The notes under the pieces: generated by a model
Told to the model about the DNA's origin: nothing
Database searches by the model: none
What the model saw: only the letters and a program-made list of their open reading frames with translations
Part shown: in pieces, positions 7,090 to 13,442 of the stretch
Layout of the letters: each line of letters opens with the position of its first letter
Numbering within the stretch: position 1 is the stretch's first letter
Position numbers and translations under genes: made by a program
Source of the DNA: Bacteroidales bacterium
GTDB lineage: Bacteria; Bacteroidota; Bacteroidia; Bacteroidales; UBA932
Assembly (NCBI GenBank): GCA_024689525.1
Contig: JAILDI010000156.1
Coordinates: forward strand, 1-16,751
Reading direction: 5' to 3'
DNA length: 16,751 nucleotides

Positions 7090-8082
7090 TTAGTCGGAAA
7101 GGGAGAAGCGCTTGAATGCAAGCACCTTTGCCTCTTTGTCCACAGCTGCGAGAGCGGCCTTTACAGTTTCCTTGTTGTCGGAAAGCTGGTATTCCTGTTC
7201 CTCCAGGGTGTTCTCCTTGAGGAATTTCTGGATACGGCCGTTCACGATACCCATAATCATCTGCTCGGGGAGGGAGGCAGCCTTGGCGGCGACAACTTCG
7301 GCGATGATCTGGCGGGCCTGTGCGGCCTGCTCGGGGGTGAGCCAACCCTTGGCGGTGTTGGACTCGATGTGGTCTTCGCTGTCGACATGTGCAGGGTTGA
7401 TGCCAACCTTCTTCAGAGCGGCGTCAACGGCTTTCTGCACCTGTTCGTCCTTTGTCTTCTGGATGGCAACTGTGCGCTCGGACTCCAGCACCTCTGCGGG
7501 TACGGAAGCGGCGTCAACTGCCACAGGGTTCATGGATGCTACCTGCATTGCGATACCGCGGGCGATTTCATTGGGAACCACCTTGTTGAAAGACACGATG
7601 GCGCCCAGCTTACCGTTGAAGTGGACATACTCGCTCACGAAGGGAGCCTCGAGGGCTGCATAGTAAGCAAGAACGTGCTTCTCGCCGGTCTTACCGGCCT
7701 GGTTGGTGATGTCTTCGTCCAGAGTGTAACCGTCTGCACCCTTGACAGCCTTGAGGGCTGCAAGGTCTGCGGGGAACTCGGCGATGGCTGCATCTGCGAT
7801 GGCGCCTGCGAGTTTCTTGAAATCGGGCGTTGCCGCCACGAAGTCGGTTTCGCAGCCGAGGCATACGAGGATAGCCTTGCCGCCGTTGATACGGCTGAGC
7901 ACTGCACCCTGGGTCGTCTCGTTGTCACCACGCTTTGCGAGGGTGGATTTACCTTTCTCGCGAAGGATTTCGACGGCGCGCTTGAAGTCGCCTTCGGCCT
8001 CTTCGAGGGCCTTCTTGCAATCCATCATGCCGGCGCTGGTCATGTCGCGCAGCTTTTTGATGTCTGCTAATGCGATTGCCAT
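7090..8082 (-). CDS. tsf: translation elongation factor Ts
   Basis: EF-Ts (330 residues) exchanges GDP for GTP on EF-Tu. The N-terminal UBA-like domain is clear (IKKLRDMTSAGMMDCKKALEEAEGDFKRAVEILREKG, residues 8-44). The CETDFVA motif that inserts next to the EF-Tu nucleotide site follows (about 76-82), and the dimerisation core continues to the C-terminus (GWLTPEQAAQARQIIAE, NKETVKAALA). The length is in the range of longer bacterial EF-Ts. It is the last gene of the operon, 28 nt after rpsB, and ends just before a strong terminator. The ATG start matches the family start. Confidence 0.97.
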   Translation of the reverse strand: MAIALADIKKLRDMTSAGMMDCKKALEEAEGDFKRAVEILREKGKSTLAKRGDNETTQGAVLSRINGGKAILVCLGCETDFVAATPDFKKLAGAIADAAIAEFPADLAALKAVKGADGYTLDEDITNQAGKTGEKHVLAYYAALEAPFVSEYVHFNGKLGAIVSFNKVVPNEIARGIAMQVASMNPVAVDAASVPAEVLESERTVAIQKTKDEQVQKAVDAALKKVGINPAHVDSEDHIESNTAKGWLTPEQAAQARQIIAEVVAAKAASLPEQMIMGIVNGRIQKFLKENTLEEQEYQLSDNKETVKAALAAVDKEAKVLAFKRFSLSD

Positions 8083-8110
8083 AGTTCTCTTTTGTTTTAA
8101 CGGTTAATAA

Positions 8111-8962
8111 TTACTCCTTCTCTGCGGGGGCTTCTGCTACGGGAGCTTCTTCTGCCTTAGGGGCCTCTTCAGCCTTGGGGGCAGCTGTGCGGCGGGCACG
8201 GAGGCGTTTTGCGGGTGCGGGTGCTTCTGCAACTGTTGCTTCAGGAGCCTCTGCAGCCTCTTTTTCCTTCTCAAGCTTGCGCTCGGAAAGGCCTTCCTCG
8301 ATAGCCTTGCACATTACGTCCATGATAAGTTCGATGGACTTTGTCGCATCGTCGTTGGCCGGGATCACGTAATCAATGGGGGTGGGATCGCAACAAGTGT
8401 CAACCATAGCGATCACCGGAATATTCAGACGGGCAGCTTCCTTCACGGCGTTTGCCTCTTTCTGAACGTCTACGACGAAGAGGGCGCTGGGGAGACGGGA
8501 CATGTCCCTGATGGAACCGAGGTTCTTCTCCAGCTTTGCACGCTGGCGTTCCACCTGGAGGCGTTCACGCTTTGCGAGCTTGTCGAACGTACCATCTTCC
8601 TTCATCTTGTCGATGGTGTTCATTTTCTTGACGGCCTTGCGGATGGTGGGGAAGTTTGTGAGCATTCCACCTGGCCAGCGCTCGGTCACGAACGGCATGT
8701 TGACTGCTGCAGCTTTCTCTGCAACCACGTCCTTAGCCTGTTTCTTGGTGGCGACGAAGAGGACCTTGCGGCCGCTGCGGGCCATATCCTTGAGGACCTC
8801 TGCTGCGTCGTCGATCATAACGACGGTCTTGTGCAGGTCGATGATGTGAATTCCGTTCCTCTCGATGAAGATATACGGAGCCATCTTAGGGTTCCACTTG
8901 CGGGCCAGATGTCCGAAGTGTGCGCCTGCATCAAGCAGCTGTTCGAAATTTGTTCTTGACAT
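8111..8962 (-). CDS. rpsB: 30S ribosomal protein S2
   Basis: S2 binds the head/body junction of the small subunit. The protein has 283 residues. The core is typical: MSRTNFEQLLDAGAHFGHLARKWNPKMAPYIFIERNGIHIIDLHKT at the start, then ERWPGGMLTNFPTIRKAVKKM, RLPSALFVVDV and IPANDDATKSIELI. After about residue 225 a 55-60-residue charged tail of Ala/Glu/Pro repeats (PKAEEAPKAEEAPVAEAPA) with a short Arg/Lys patch (KRLRARR) replaces the compact end of E. coli S2. Such tails are common in Bacteroidota. A 156-nt gap separates it from rpsI upstream and may hold a regulatory leader. Confidence 0.98.
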   Translation of the reverse strand: MSRTNFEQLLDAGAHFGHLARKWNPKMAPYIFIERNGIHIIDLHKTVVMIDDAAEVLKDMARSGRKVLFVATKKQAKDVVAEKAAAVNMPFVTERWPGGMLTNFPTIRKAVKKMNTIDKMKEDGTFDKLAKRERLQVERQRAKLEKNLGSIRDMSRLPSALFVVDVQKEANAVKEAARLNIPVIAMVDTCCDPTPIDYVIPANDDATKSIELIMDVMCKAIEEGLSERKLEKEKEAAEAPEATVAEAPAPAKRLRARRTAAPKAEEAPKAEEAPVAEAPAEKE

Positions 8963-9118
8963 GGGTTTAAATTTGTCTTTTGTTTTAAATTCTCTTTCAT
9001 CAATCCGGAGTAGCAGTGTTGTCTGGTCTCCGAAATTTTTTCGCAGCGGGGCAATCCTTTTATAAATAAGAATTTACTGTAAACCCCTGCTGTGCTGACG
9101 TAAATCCAGGGTAAACGA
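8963..9118 (-). promoter_or_regulatory. rpsI-rpsB intergenic region, candidate S2 leader
   Basis: This is the longest gap in the translation operon. On the minus strand it folds a two-step hairpin at 9032-9006: CGGAG/CTCCG outside, CAG/CTG inside, with a hexaloop ACAACA. An 11-bp palindrome TTTACTGTAAA lies at 9073-9083. I see no clear TAnnTTTG box. Ribosomal proteins often feed back on such leaders, so control by S2 is inferred from position and structure only. Confidence 0.4.
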
Positions 9119-9508
9119 TTAACGTTTGCTGAACTGGAAGCGACGGCGTGCGCCAGGCTGACCGGGTTTCTTCCTCTCCACCTCACGGGCGTCACGGGTG
9201 AGGAAACCAGCGGCCTTGAGGGCGGGACGATAGGCCTCGGCGTCGACCTCGCAAAGTGCGCGGGCGATTCCAAGACGGACGGCCTCTGCCTGACCTTTGG
9301 TGCCACCACCGACGAGGGTGACCTTGATGTCAAACTGACCTGCTGTACCGGTAACGTCGAACGGCTGGTTCACGATGTACTGGAGAGTGCCCTCTTTGAA
9401 GTACTCTTCCATGGGACGGTCGTTAACGACGATTTTGCCACTGCCGGCTACAACATAAACACGGGCGACAGCTGATTTACGTCTTCCAATGGCGTGTTTC
9501 TGTTCCAT
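9119..9508 (-). CDS. rpsI: 30S ribosomal protein S9
   Basis: S9 (129 residues) sits in the head of the small subunit, where its C-terminal tail reaches the P-site tRNA. It has the expected start ([16 protein letters not shown]), the central [19 protein letters not shown], and the conserved basic end [24 protein letters not shown] with terminal Lys-Arg. Its length is normal. It lies 9 nt after rplM, the classic L13-S9 pair. Confidence 0.98.
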   Translation of the reverse strand: MEQKHAIGRRKSAVARVYVVAGSGKIVVNDRPMEEYFKEGTLQYIVNQPFDVTGTAGQFDIKVTLVGGGTKGQAEAVRLGIARALCEVDAEAYRPALKAAGFLTRDAREVERKKPGQPGARRRFQFSKR

Positions 9509-9517
9509 GCTCTGTCT

Positions 9518-9970
9518 TTAGATTTCGTTTAACTTAATGGGTTTGGGATTCTGTGCCTGGTGAGGGTGCTCGGGACCTGCATAAACATACAGATTGTTGA
9601 TGAGCTTGTCACCAAGACGGGTCTTGGGGAGCATTCCCCTTACCGACCTGCGGATGAGTTCTGCGGGCCTTGTGGCAAGGATCTCCTTGGGGGTGGTGAA
9701 GCGCTGTCCGCCCGGATAGCCGGTGTAACGGACATAAACGCGATCCGTCATCTTTTTGCCGAGCAGGCGAACCTTCTCCGCATTGACGATGATCACGTTG
9801 TCGCCACAGTCCACGTGGGGGGTGAAGCCGGGCTTGTTCTTGCCACGGAGCACGAGTGCTACGCGGGAAGCCAGGCGACCCAGGATGAGATCTGTTGCAT
9901 CAATGACCAGCCACTCTTTGTTCACAGTTGCCGCGTTGAGCGATACTGTTTTGTAGCTAAGTGTGTCCAC
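9518..9970 (-). CDS. rplM: 50S ribosomal protein L13
   Basis: L13 is an early-assembly protein of the large subunit. With a GTG start at 9970 the protein has 150 residues and begins VDTLSYKTVSLNAATVNKEWLVIDATDLILGRLAS, the Bacteroidota form. It continues with NKPGFTPHVDCGDNVIIVNAEKV, YTGYPGGQRFTTPKEIL and RGMLPKTRLGDKLINNLYVYAGPEHPHQAQNPKPI. The longer open frame to 10033 adds residues absent from the family and would start inside the promoter, so it was rejected. A promoter and a 5' hairpin precede the gene; it opens the rplM-rpsI-rpsB-tsf operon. Confidence 0.97.
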   Translation of the reverse strand: MDTLSYKTVSLNAATVNKEWLVIDATDLILGRLASRVALVLRGKNKPGFTPHVDCGDNVIIVNAEKVRLLGKKMTDRVYVRYTGYPGGQRFTTPKEILATRPAELIRRSVRGMLPKTRLGDKLINNLYVYAGPEHPHQAQNPKPIKLNEI

Positions 9971-10004
9971 TGTCTTGATTTTTAATGGTTTAACTATAAA
10001 AATT

Positions 10005-10031
10005 GCGATCCCCACACAATTTGGGGACCGC
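10005..10031 (-). promoter_or_regulatory. 5' terminal hairpin of the rplM operon leader
   Basis: Minus-strand GCGGTCCCC (10031-10023) pairs with GGGGATCGC (10013-10005) through nine pairs, one a G-U, with a 9-nt loop. The predicted start lies inside the left arm, so the transcript would begin with the CCCC/GGGG stem. Possible roles are 5'-end protection or ribosomal protein feedback; neither is proved. Confidence 0.5.
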
Positions 10032-10062
10032 AAAGATAGGTATTTTCCCTGAAATAACCAAA
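10031..10062 (-). promoter_or_regulatory. promoter of the rplM operon
   Basis: On the minus strand TTTG (10062-10059) is followed after 20 nt by TATCTTTG (10038-10031). The discriminator GCGGTCCC is nearly identical to that of the rRNA promoter (GCAGTCCC). The -33 box directly abuts the dusB stop codon. The predicted start is near 10024-10027, giving a leader of about 55 nt. Confidence 0.85.
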
Positions 10063-11094
10063 CTATTTGTCGTACACCGACGCGGCTTCGGGGGCTTCCC
10101 CTCCCCAGCGGGCGGCGACGTAGTCCAGGAGCGACAGGATTTCCGCCGGATCCTTGCTCGTGACCAGCTTGATGCGGGTTTCCTTGAAGTCACGCAGGCC
10201 CTTGAAGTAGCAGCTCAGGTGGCGGCGCATCTCGAATACGCCGGTGACCGGCCCCTTGTACTCCAAAGACAGCGCGAAATGCCGTTTTGCCAGTTCAACC
10301 CTGTCCCGCACGCTCATTGGCGGCAGCTCTTCACCCGTGTCAAGCAGATGCCTGATTTCCGTGAATATCCAGGGATGGCCGAAAGAAGCGCGGCCCACCA
10401 TTATCCCATCGACCCCATAGCGGTCAAACGCCTCCCTGGCCTTCACGGCGCTGTCGATATCGCCATTGCCGATGATAGGGATGTGCATCCGGGGATTGTT
10501 CTTCACCTCGCCGATGAGGGTCCAGTCCGCCTCGCCCTTATACATTTGACAGCGCGTACGCCCGTGTATGGTGAGGGCCGATATTCCCACGTCCTGCAGC
10601 CTCTCAGCCAGGTCGACGATAATCTTGCTGCCATCGTCCCAGCCAAGGCGCGTCTTCACGGTGACGGGCTTGCCCACGGCATCGACAATGGCCCTGGTGA
10701 TGGCCACCATCTTGTCCGGCTCCCTCATCATACCGCTCCCGGCTCCGCGGCCGGCGATCTTCGAGACGGGACATCCGAAATTCAGGTCGATGACGTCGGC
10801 CCCGTGGCCTCCGGCCAGCTCCTGCGCGCGGTCCGCCATGCGGGCGGCATCGACCATGGCTTCAGGGATGCTGCCATAGATCTGGATGGCCACCGGAGAC
10901 TCTTCAGGGAGGGTTTTCATCTTGGCGATGGTCTTGGCGGCGTCGCGTATAAGGCCGTCCGAGGAAACGAATTCTGTGGTTACCATGGCGGCGCCCGCCT
11001 CCCTGCACAGGATGCGGAAAGATACGTCGGTTACGTCCTCCATGGGGGCCAGCACCACCGGCCTTTCACCCAAATCCAAATTTCCTATTTTCAC
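10063..11094 (-). CDS. dusB: tRNA dihydrouridine synthase (DusB-like)
   Basis: This FMN enzyme reduces uridine to dihydrouridine in tRNA D-loops. It has 343 residues. The barrel carries LAPMEDVTD (15-23), the catalytic Cys108 in DLNFGCPV, the phosphate-binding SKIAGRGAGSGMM (111-123), VKTRLGWDD, the substrate/FMN His in TIHGRTR, GNGDI, and DGIMVGRASFGHPWIF. A helical C-terminal domain follows. The start is a GTG at 11094 giving MKIGNLDLGERPVV, which aligns with the usual DusB start; no ATG is available before the active-site motif. The -7 box ends 6 nt upstream, so the mRNA should be leaderless. The gene diverges from lpxK across 39 bp. No terminator is visible before the rplM promoter. Confidence 0.94.
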   Translation of the reverse strand: MKIGNLDLGERPVVLAPMEDVTDVSFRILCREAGAAMVTTEFVSSDGLIRDAAKTIAKMKTLPEESPVAIQIYGSIPEAMVDAARMADRAQELAGGHGADVIDLNFGCPVSKIAGRGAGSGMMREPDKMVAITRAIVDAVGKPVTVKTRLGWDDGSKIIVDLAERLQDVGISALTIHGRTRCQMYKGEADWTLIGEVKNNPRMHIPIIGNGDIDSAVKAREAFDRYGVDGIMVGRASFGHPWIFTEIRHLLDTGEELPPMSVRDRVELAKRHFALSLEYKGPVTGVFEMRRHLSCYFKGLRDFKETRIKLVTSKDPAEILSLLDYVAARWGGEAPEAASVYDK

Positions 11095-11099
11095 GGGGG

Positions 11100-11107
11100 C
11101 AAAGATA
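11100..11107 (-). promoter_or_regulatory. -7 box for dusB
   Basis: Minus-strand TATCTTTG exactly matches TAnnTTTG. The last G (11100) is 6 nt from the first base of the GTG start, followed by a GC-rich discriminator (CCCCC). I see no clear -33 TTTG. It is only 13 bp from the lpxK box on the other strand. Confidence 0.65.
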
Positions 11108-11120
11108 TGGATTTTTTATG

Positions 11121-11128
11121 TAAATTTG
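11121..11128 (+). promoter_or_regulatory. -7 box for lpxK
   Basis: TAAATTTG matches TAnnTTTG. Its last G is 6 nt before the ATG at 11134, so the transcript should start at or within a base or two of the start codon. It also argues against any start further upstream. Confidence 0.6.
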
Positions 11129-11133
11129 TGCCC

Positions 11134-12225
11134 ATGATTTATAAGACCATCCTGAAACTGCGGCACAAAGCCTATGACAAAGGACGCAAAAAGTCCTTCG
11201 AGGCGGACGTCCCCACTATTTGCATAGGCAACATCACAGTTGGCGGAACAGGCAAGACTCCCCATACGGAAATGGTTCTGCGCACTCTCCTCAAGAGCGA
11301 CGACTGGGCGTACGCCAACCTTGCCGTGCTCTCACGCGGCTACAAGCGCAAATCCCGCGGTTTCCAGAAGGTCCCCATCGGCGGTTCCGCCGGCCTCTTC
11401 GGTGACGAACCCGTGCAGATTGCCGGCAAATTCCCCATCGCCACGGTAGCCGTCGATAAAGACAGGGTGGAAGGCTGCCGCCTCCTGGCCCATCCGGAAA
11501 CGGCCGACATCGCCCCGGCACAGCTCATTATCCTGGACGATGCATACCAGTACCGCCGCCTCAAGGCTACCTATAATATATTATTGGTCGATTACAACCG
11601 CCCCGTCCACAAGGACAAACTCCTCCCGTGGGGCCATCTCCGGGACCTTCCTTCCCGTATGGCCTATGCCGATATGATCATCGTGAGCAAATGCCCCAAC
11701 TACATGGAGGACACGGAACGCCGGGAATGGGCGGAAGCCTTGGGCATTACGGATTATGACCCGTCCACCTGCCGCGGCAAAAGCGCAAAGGACAAAGAGC
11801 AGGTGCTGCTTTTTACCTCGGTATCTTATAAGCCCATGGTTCCGGTATATCCGGACAAGGCCGACAGCCGCTTCACCTACGCCCGCCGAGTGGTGCTTTT
11901 CACCGGCATCGCCAACGACACTCCGCTACGCAGCTACCTGTCGGACAGCTACAAAGTCGCCAAACGTCTGGAATTCCCGGACCACCACCAGTACTCATCG
12001 GCAGATATCGGCAAAATAGTCAAGGCGATGAAGGCATTTCCCACCGCCTGCGTCGCCACGACGGAGAAAGATGCCGGCCGCATACTGGATATCAAAAAAA
12101 TTCCGGAAGAGCTAAAAGAGCGTCTCTTCCAGGTGCCAATCGAGATATCATTCCTGTCCGAACTTGAGCAGCAGGTGTTCGAAGCGGCCCTGCTGGGCGC
12201 CCTCCGGCCCTACGCCCCCGTGTAG
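11134..12225 (+). CDS. lpxK: tetraacyldisaccharide 4'-kinase (lipid A biosynthesis)
   Basis: LpxK phosphorylates the 4' position of the lipid A disaccharide at the inner membrane. The protein has 363 residues. The P-loop is in ICIGNITVGGTGKTPH (29-44). It is followed by VLSRGYKRKSRGF, GDEPVQIA, VAVDKDR, the family LDD motif as ILDDAYQYRRL (most members have QHR; here QYR), and the C-terminal FTGIAND, HHQYS and TTEKDAGR. The P-loop lies about 20 residues nearer the N-terminus than in E. coli LpxK, so the N-terminal membrane helix is shortened or absent. The open frame continues upstream through the dusB antisense strand, but the start is set at 11134 because MIYKTILKLRHKAYDKG leads into the family and a -7 box directly precedes it. 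Confidence 0.94.
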   Translation: MIYKTILKLRHKAYDKGRKKSFEADVPTICIGNITVGGTGKTPHTEMVLRTLLKSDDWAYANLAVLSRGYKRKSRGFQKVPIGGSAGLFGDEPVQIAGKFPIATVAVDKDRVEGCRLLAHPETADIAPAQLIILDDAYQYRRLKATYNILLVDYNRPVHKDKLLPWGHLRDLPSRMAYADMIIVSKCPNYMEDTERREWAEALGITDYDPSTCRGKSAKDKEQVLLFTSVSYKPMVPVYPDKADSRFTYARRVVLFTGIANDTPLRSYLSDSYKVAKRLEFPDHHQYSSADIGKIVKAMKAFPTACVATTEKDAGRILDIKKIPEELKERLFQVPIEISFLSELEQQVFEAALLGALRPYAPV

Positions 12226-12226
12226 G

Positions 12227-12354
12227 CGAATAGCCCGTGGCGGCTAATTCGCTGATAATCAGCGTATTATTATCCCATCCCCTGGTGAGTTTTAACCAGG
12301 GGAGCGGCAAATAAACCTTTGTGTATCAGGCAATTAGCCGCCACGGATTATTCG
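12227..12354. repeat. 128-bp element with 31-nt imperfect inverted arms between lpxK and aroF
   Basis: The left arm (12227-12257) and the reverse complement of the right arm (12354-12324) match at 27 of 31 positions, with a perfect 15-nt core CCGTGGCGGCTAATT. The left arm starts one base after the lpxK stop, and the right arm contains the aroF stop (12348-12350). Between the arms lie a second palindrome, CGCTGAT/ATCAGCG (12250-12264, overlapping the left arm), and a 9-bp hairpin (12278-12303). It could be an elaborate bidirectional 3'-end structure, a MITE/REP-like repeat, or a dimer-binding site. No target-site duplication is evident. Confidence 0.75.
12278..12303. terminator. central hairpin in the lpxK/aroF gap
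   Basis: TCCCCTGGT (12278-12286) and ACCAGGGGA (12295-12303) form a perfect 9-bp stem with an 8-nt loop. Neither strand has a long T run after it, so it is a weak intrinsic terminator at best. It probably ends both convergent transcripts together with the flanking inverted arms. Confidence 0.5.
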
Positions 12355-13442
12355 GCGCCGGAGAGGACATCGTTCTGGACGCGGACGGATTCGTCGTGGA
12401 TGGCGGTCATGATGGCGCGGACGGCCTCTTCGGAGAGACCGAGAGCGGCGCCGCTGGCGATGACGTCGGCAAGGAGGGTTTCCCAGCGGCCGGCCTGGAG
12501 GATGGCCACGTTGTGCTCCTTCTTGTAATGGCCGATTTTGCGGCTCACCTCATTCCGCTCCGCCAGAAGTTTGAGAAGATTCTCGTCGATAACGTCGATG
12601 CGGGCGCGCAGGGACTCGATTCCCTCGCGGTAGGACTCGCTCTCGGAGGACTTTTCGCGAATCACCAGACTCTCAAGCAGCTTTTGAAGATCCGCGGGAA
12701 CCAGCTGCTGCTTGGCGTCCGACAGGGCGCAGGCGGGGTTGCAGTGGCTTTCCACCATCAGGCCGTCCAGGCCCAGGTCCATAGCCTGCTGCGAGAGTTC
12801 CTGCAGGTATTCGCGGCTGCCGCCCATATGGGACGGATCGGCAAAGAACGCCATCTGGGGATAGCGGGTGCGCATCTGGATGGCCAGCCTCCAGCCCGGA
12901 TCGTTGCGGTAGGGAATGGGGGCCGATGTGGAAAAACCGCGGTGAATCACGCCTAAACGACGAAGTCCGGCGCGGTTCAGGCGCTCCAGTGCGCCGATCC
13001 ACAGGTCGATGTCCGGGTTCACCGGATTCTTCACCAGCACTGGCATATCGGTACCTTCCAGCGCATCGGCAATTTCCTGCATAAGGAAGGGATTGGCCGA
13101 TGTGCGCGCGCCGATCCAGACCATGTCGACACCGTACTTGATGCACTCCAGGACGTGCTTTTCGGAAGCGACCTCCGTGCACGTCCACATGCCCAGTTCC
13201 TGCTTAACGCGGCGCATCCACTTGAGACCCGGCGTGCCGATGCCCTCGAACGAGCCCGGATGGGTGCGTGGTTTCCAGATGCCTGCGCGGAATACGTGAA
13301 TGCCGAATGCGGCAAGCCCGCGGGCAGTTTCCATCACCTGCTCCTCGCTCTCCGCGCTGCAGGGCCCCGCGATGCACATGGGCCTCGGAAGGGTGAAGCA
13401 CCCCCATTCGGTTCCGGGAATTATGTCAAGTTCGTGTGCCAT
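12348..13442 (-). CDS. aroF: bifunctional DAHP synthase / chorismate mutase (AroQ type)
   Basis: This 364-residue fusion has two activities. The N-terminal part (1 to about 260) is 3-deoxy-7-phosphoheptulonate synthase (type I-beta, KDO8P-synthase-like), the first step of the shikimate pathway. Its motifs are AGPCSAES (25-32), KPRTHPGSFEG (57-67), IGARTSANPF (110-119), VLVKNPVNPD (135-144), the metal-site HRG (167-169) and DPSHMGG (202-208), and ESHCNP (231-236). The C-terminal part (about 270-360) is a helical chorismate mutase (LRARIDVIDENLLKLLAERNEVSRKIGHYK). The start is the ATG at 13442, which shares its A with the tyrA TAA (TAATG). A longer open frame to 13604 lies inside tyrA and adds non-family residues, so it was rejected. 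It is the last gene of the aromatic operon. Confidence 0.95.
   Translation of the reverse strand: MAHELDIIPGTEWGCFTLPRPMCIAGPCSAESEEQVMETARGLAAFGIHVFRAGIWKPRTHPGSFEGIGTPGLKWMRRVKQELGMWTCTEVASEKHVLECIKYGVDMVWIGARTSANPFLMQEIADALEGTDMPVLVKNPVNPDIDLWIGALERLNRAGLRRLGVIHRGFSTSAPIPYRNDPGWRLAIQMRTRYPQMAFFADPSHMGGSREYLQELSQQAMDLGLDGLMVESHCNPACALSDAKQQLVPADLQKLLESLVIREKSSESESYREGIESLRARIDVIDENLLKLLAERNEVSRKIGHYKKEHNVAILQAGRWETLLADVIASGAALGLSEEAVRAIMTAIHDESVRVQNDVLSGAE

Noticed and set aside
9971..10033. Upstream extension of L13 (MRSPNCVGIAIFIVKPLKIKT)
   Set aside because: It would begin within the -7 box and the 5' hairpin, ahead of the predicted transcription start. L13 alignment favours the GTG at 9970.
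10003..11133. Long plus-strand open frame antisense to dusB and fused in frame to lpxK (740 codons in all)
   Set aside because: The upstream 377 codons mirror dusB, which has all its family motifs on the other strand. The -7 box at 11121-11128 and the LpxK family start set the real start at 11134. GC-rich genes often leave such stop-free shadows.
12227..12354. Reading the inverted-repeat element as an integron attC site
   Set aside because: The arm ends lack the conserved attC core boxes (RYYYAAC / GTTRRRY at the termini), and there is no integrase or cassette nearby.
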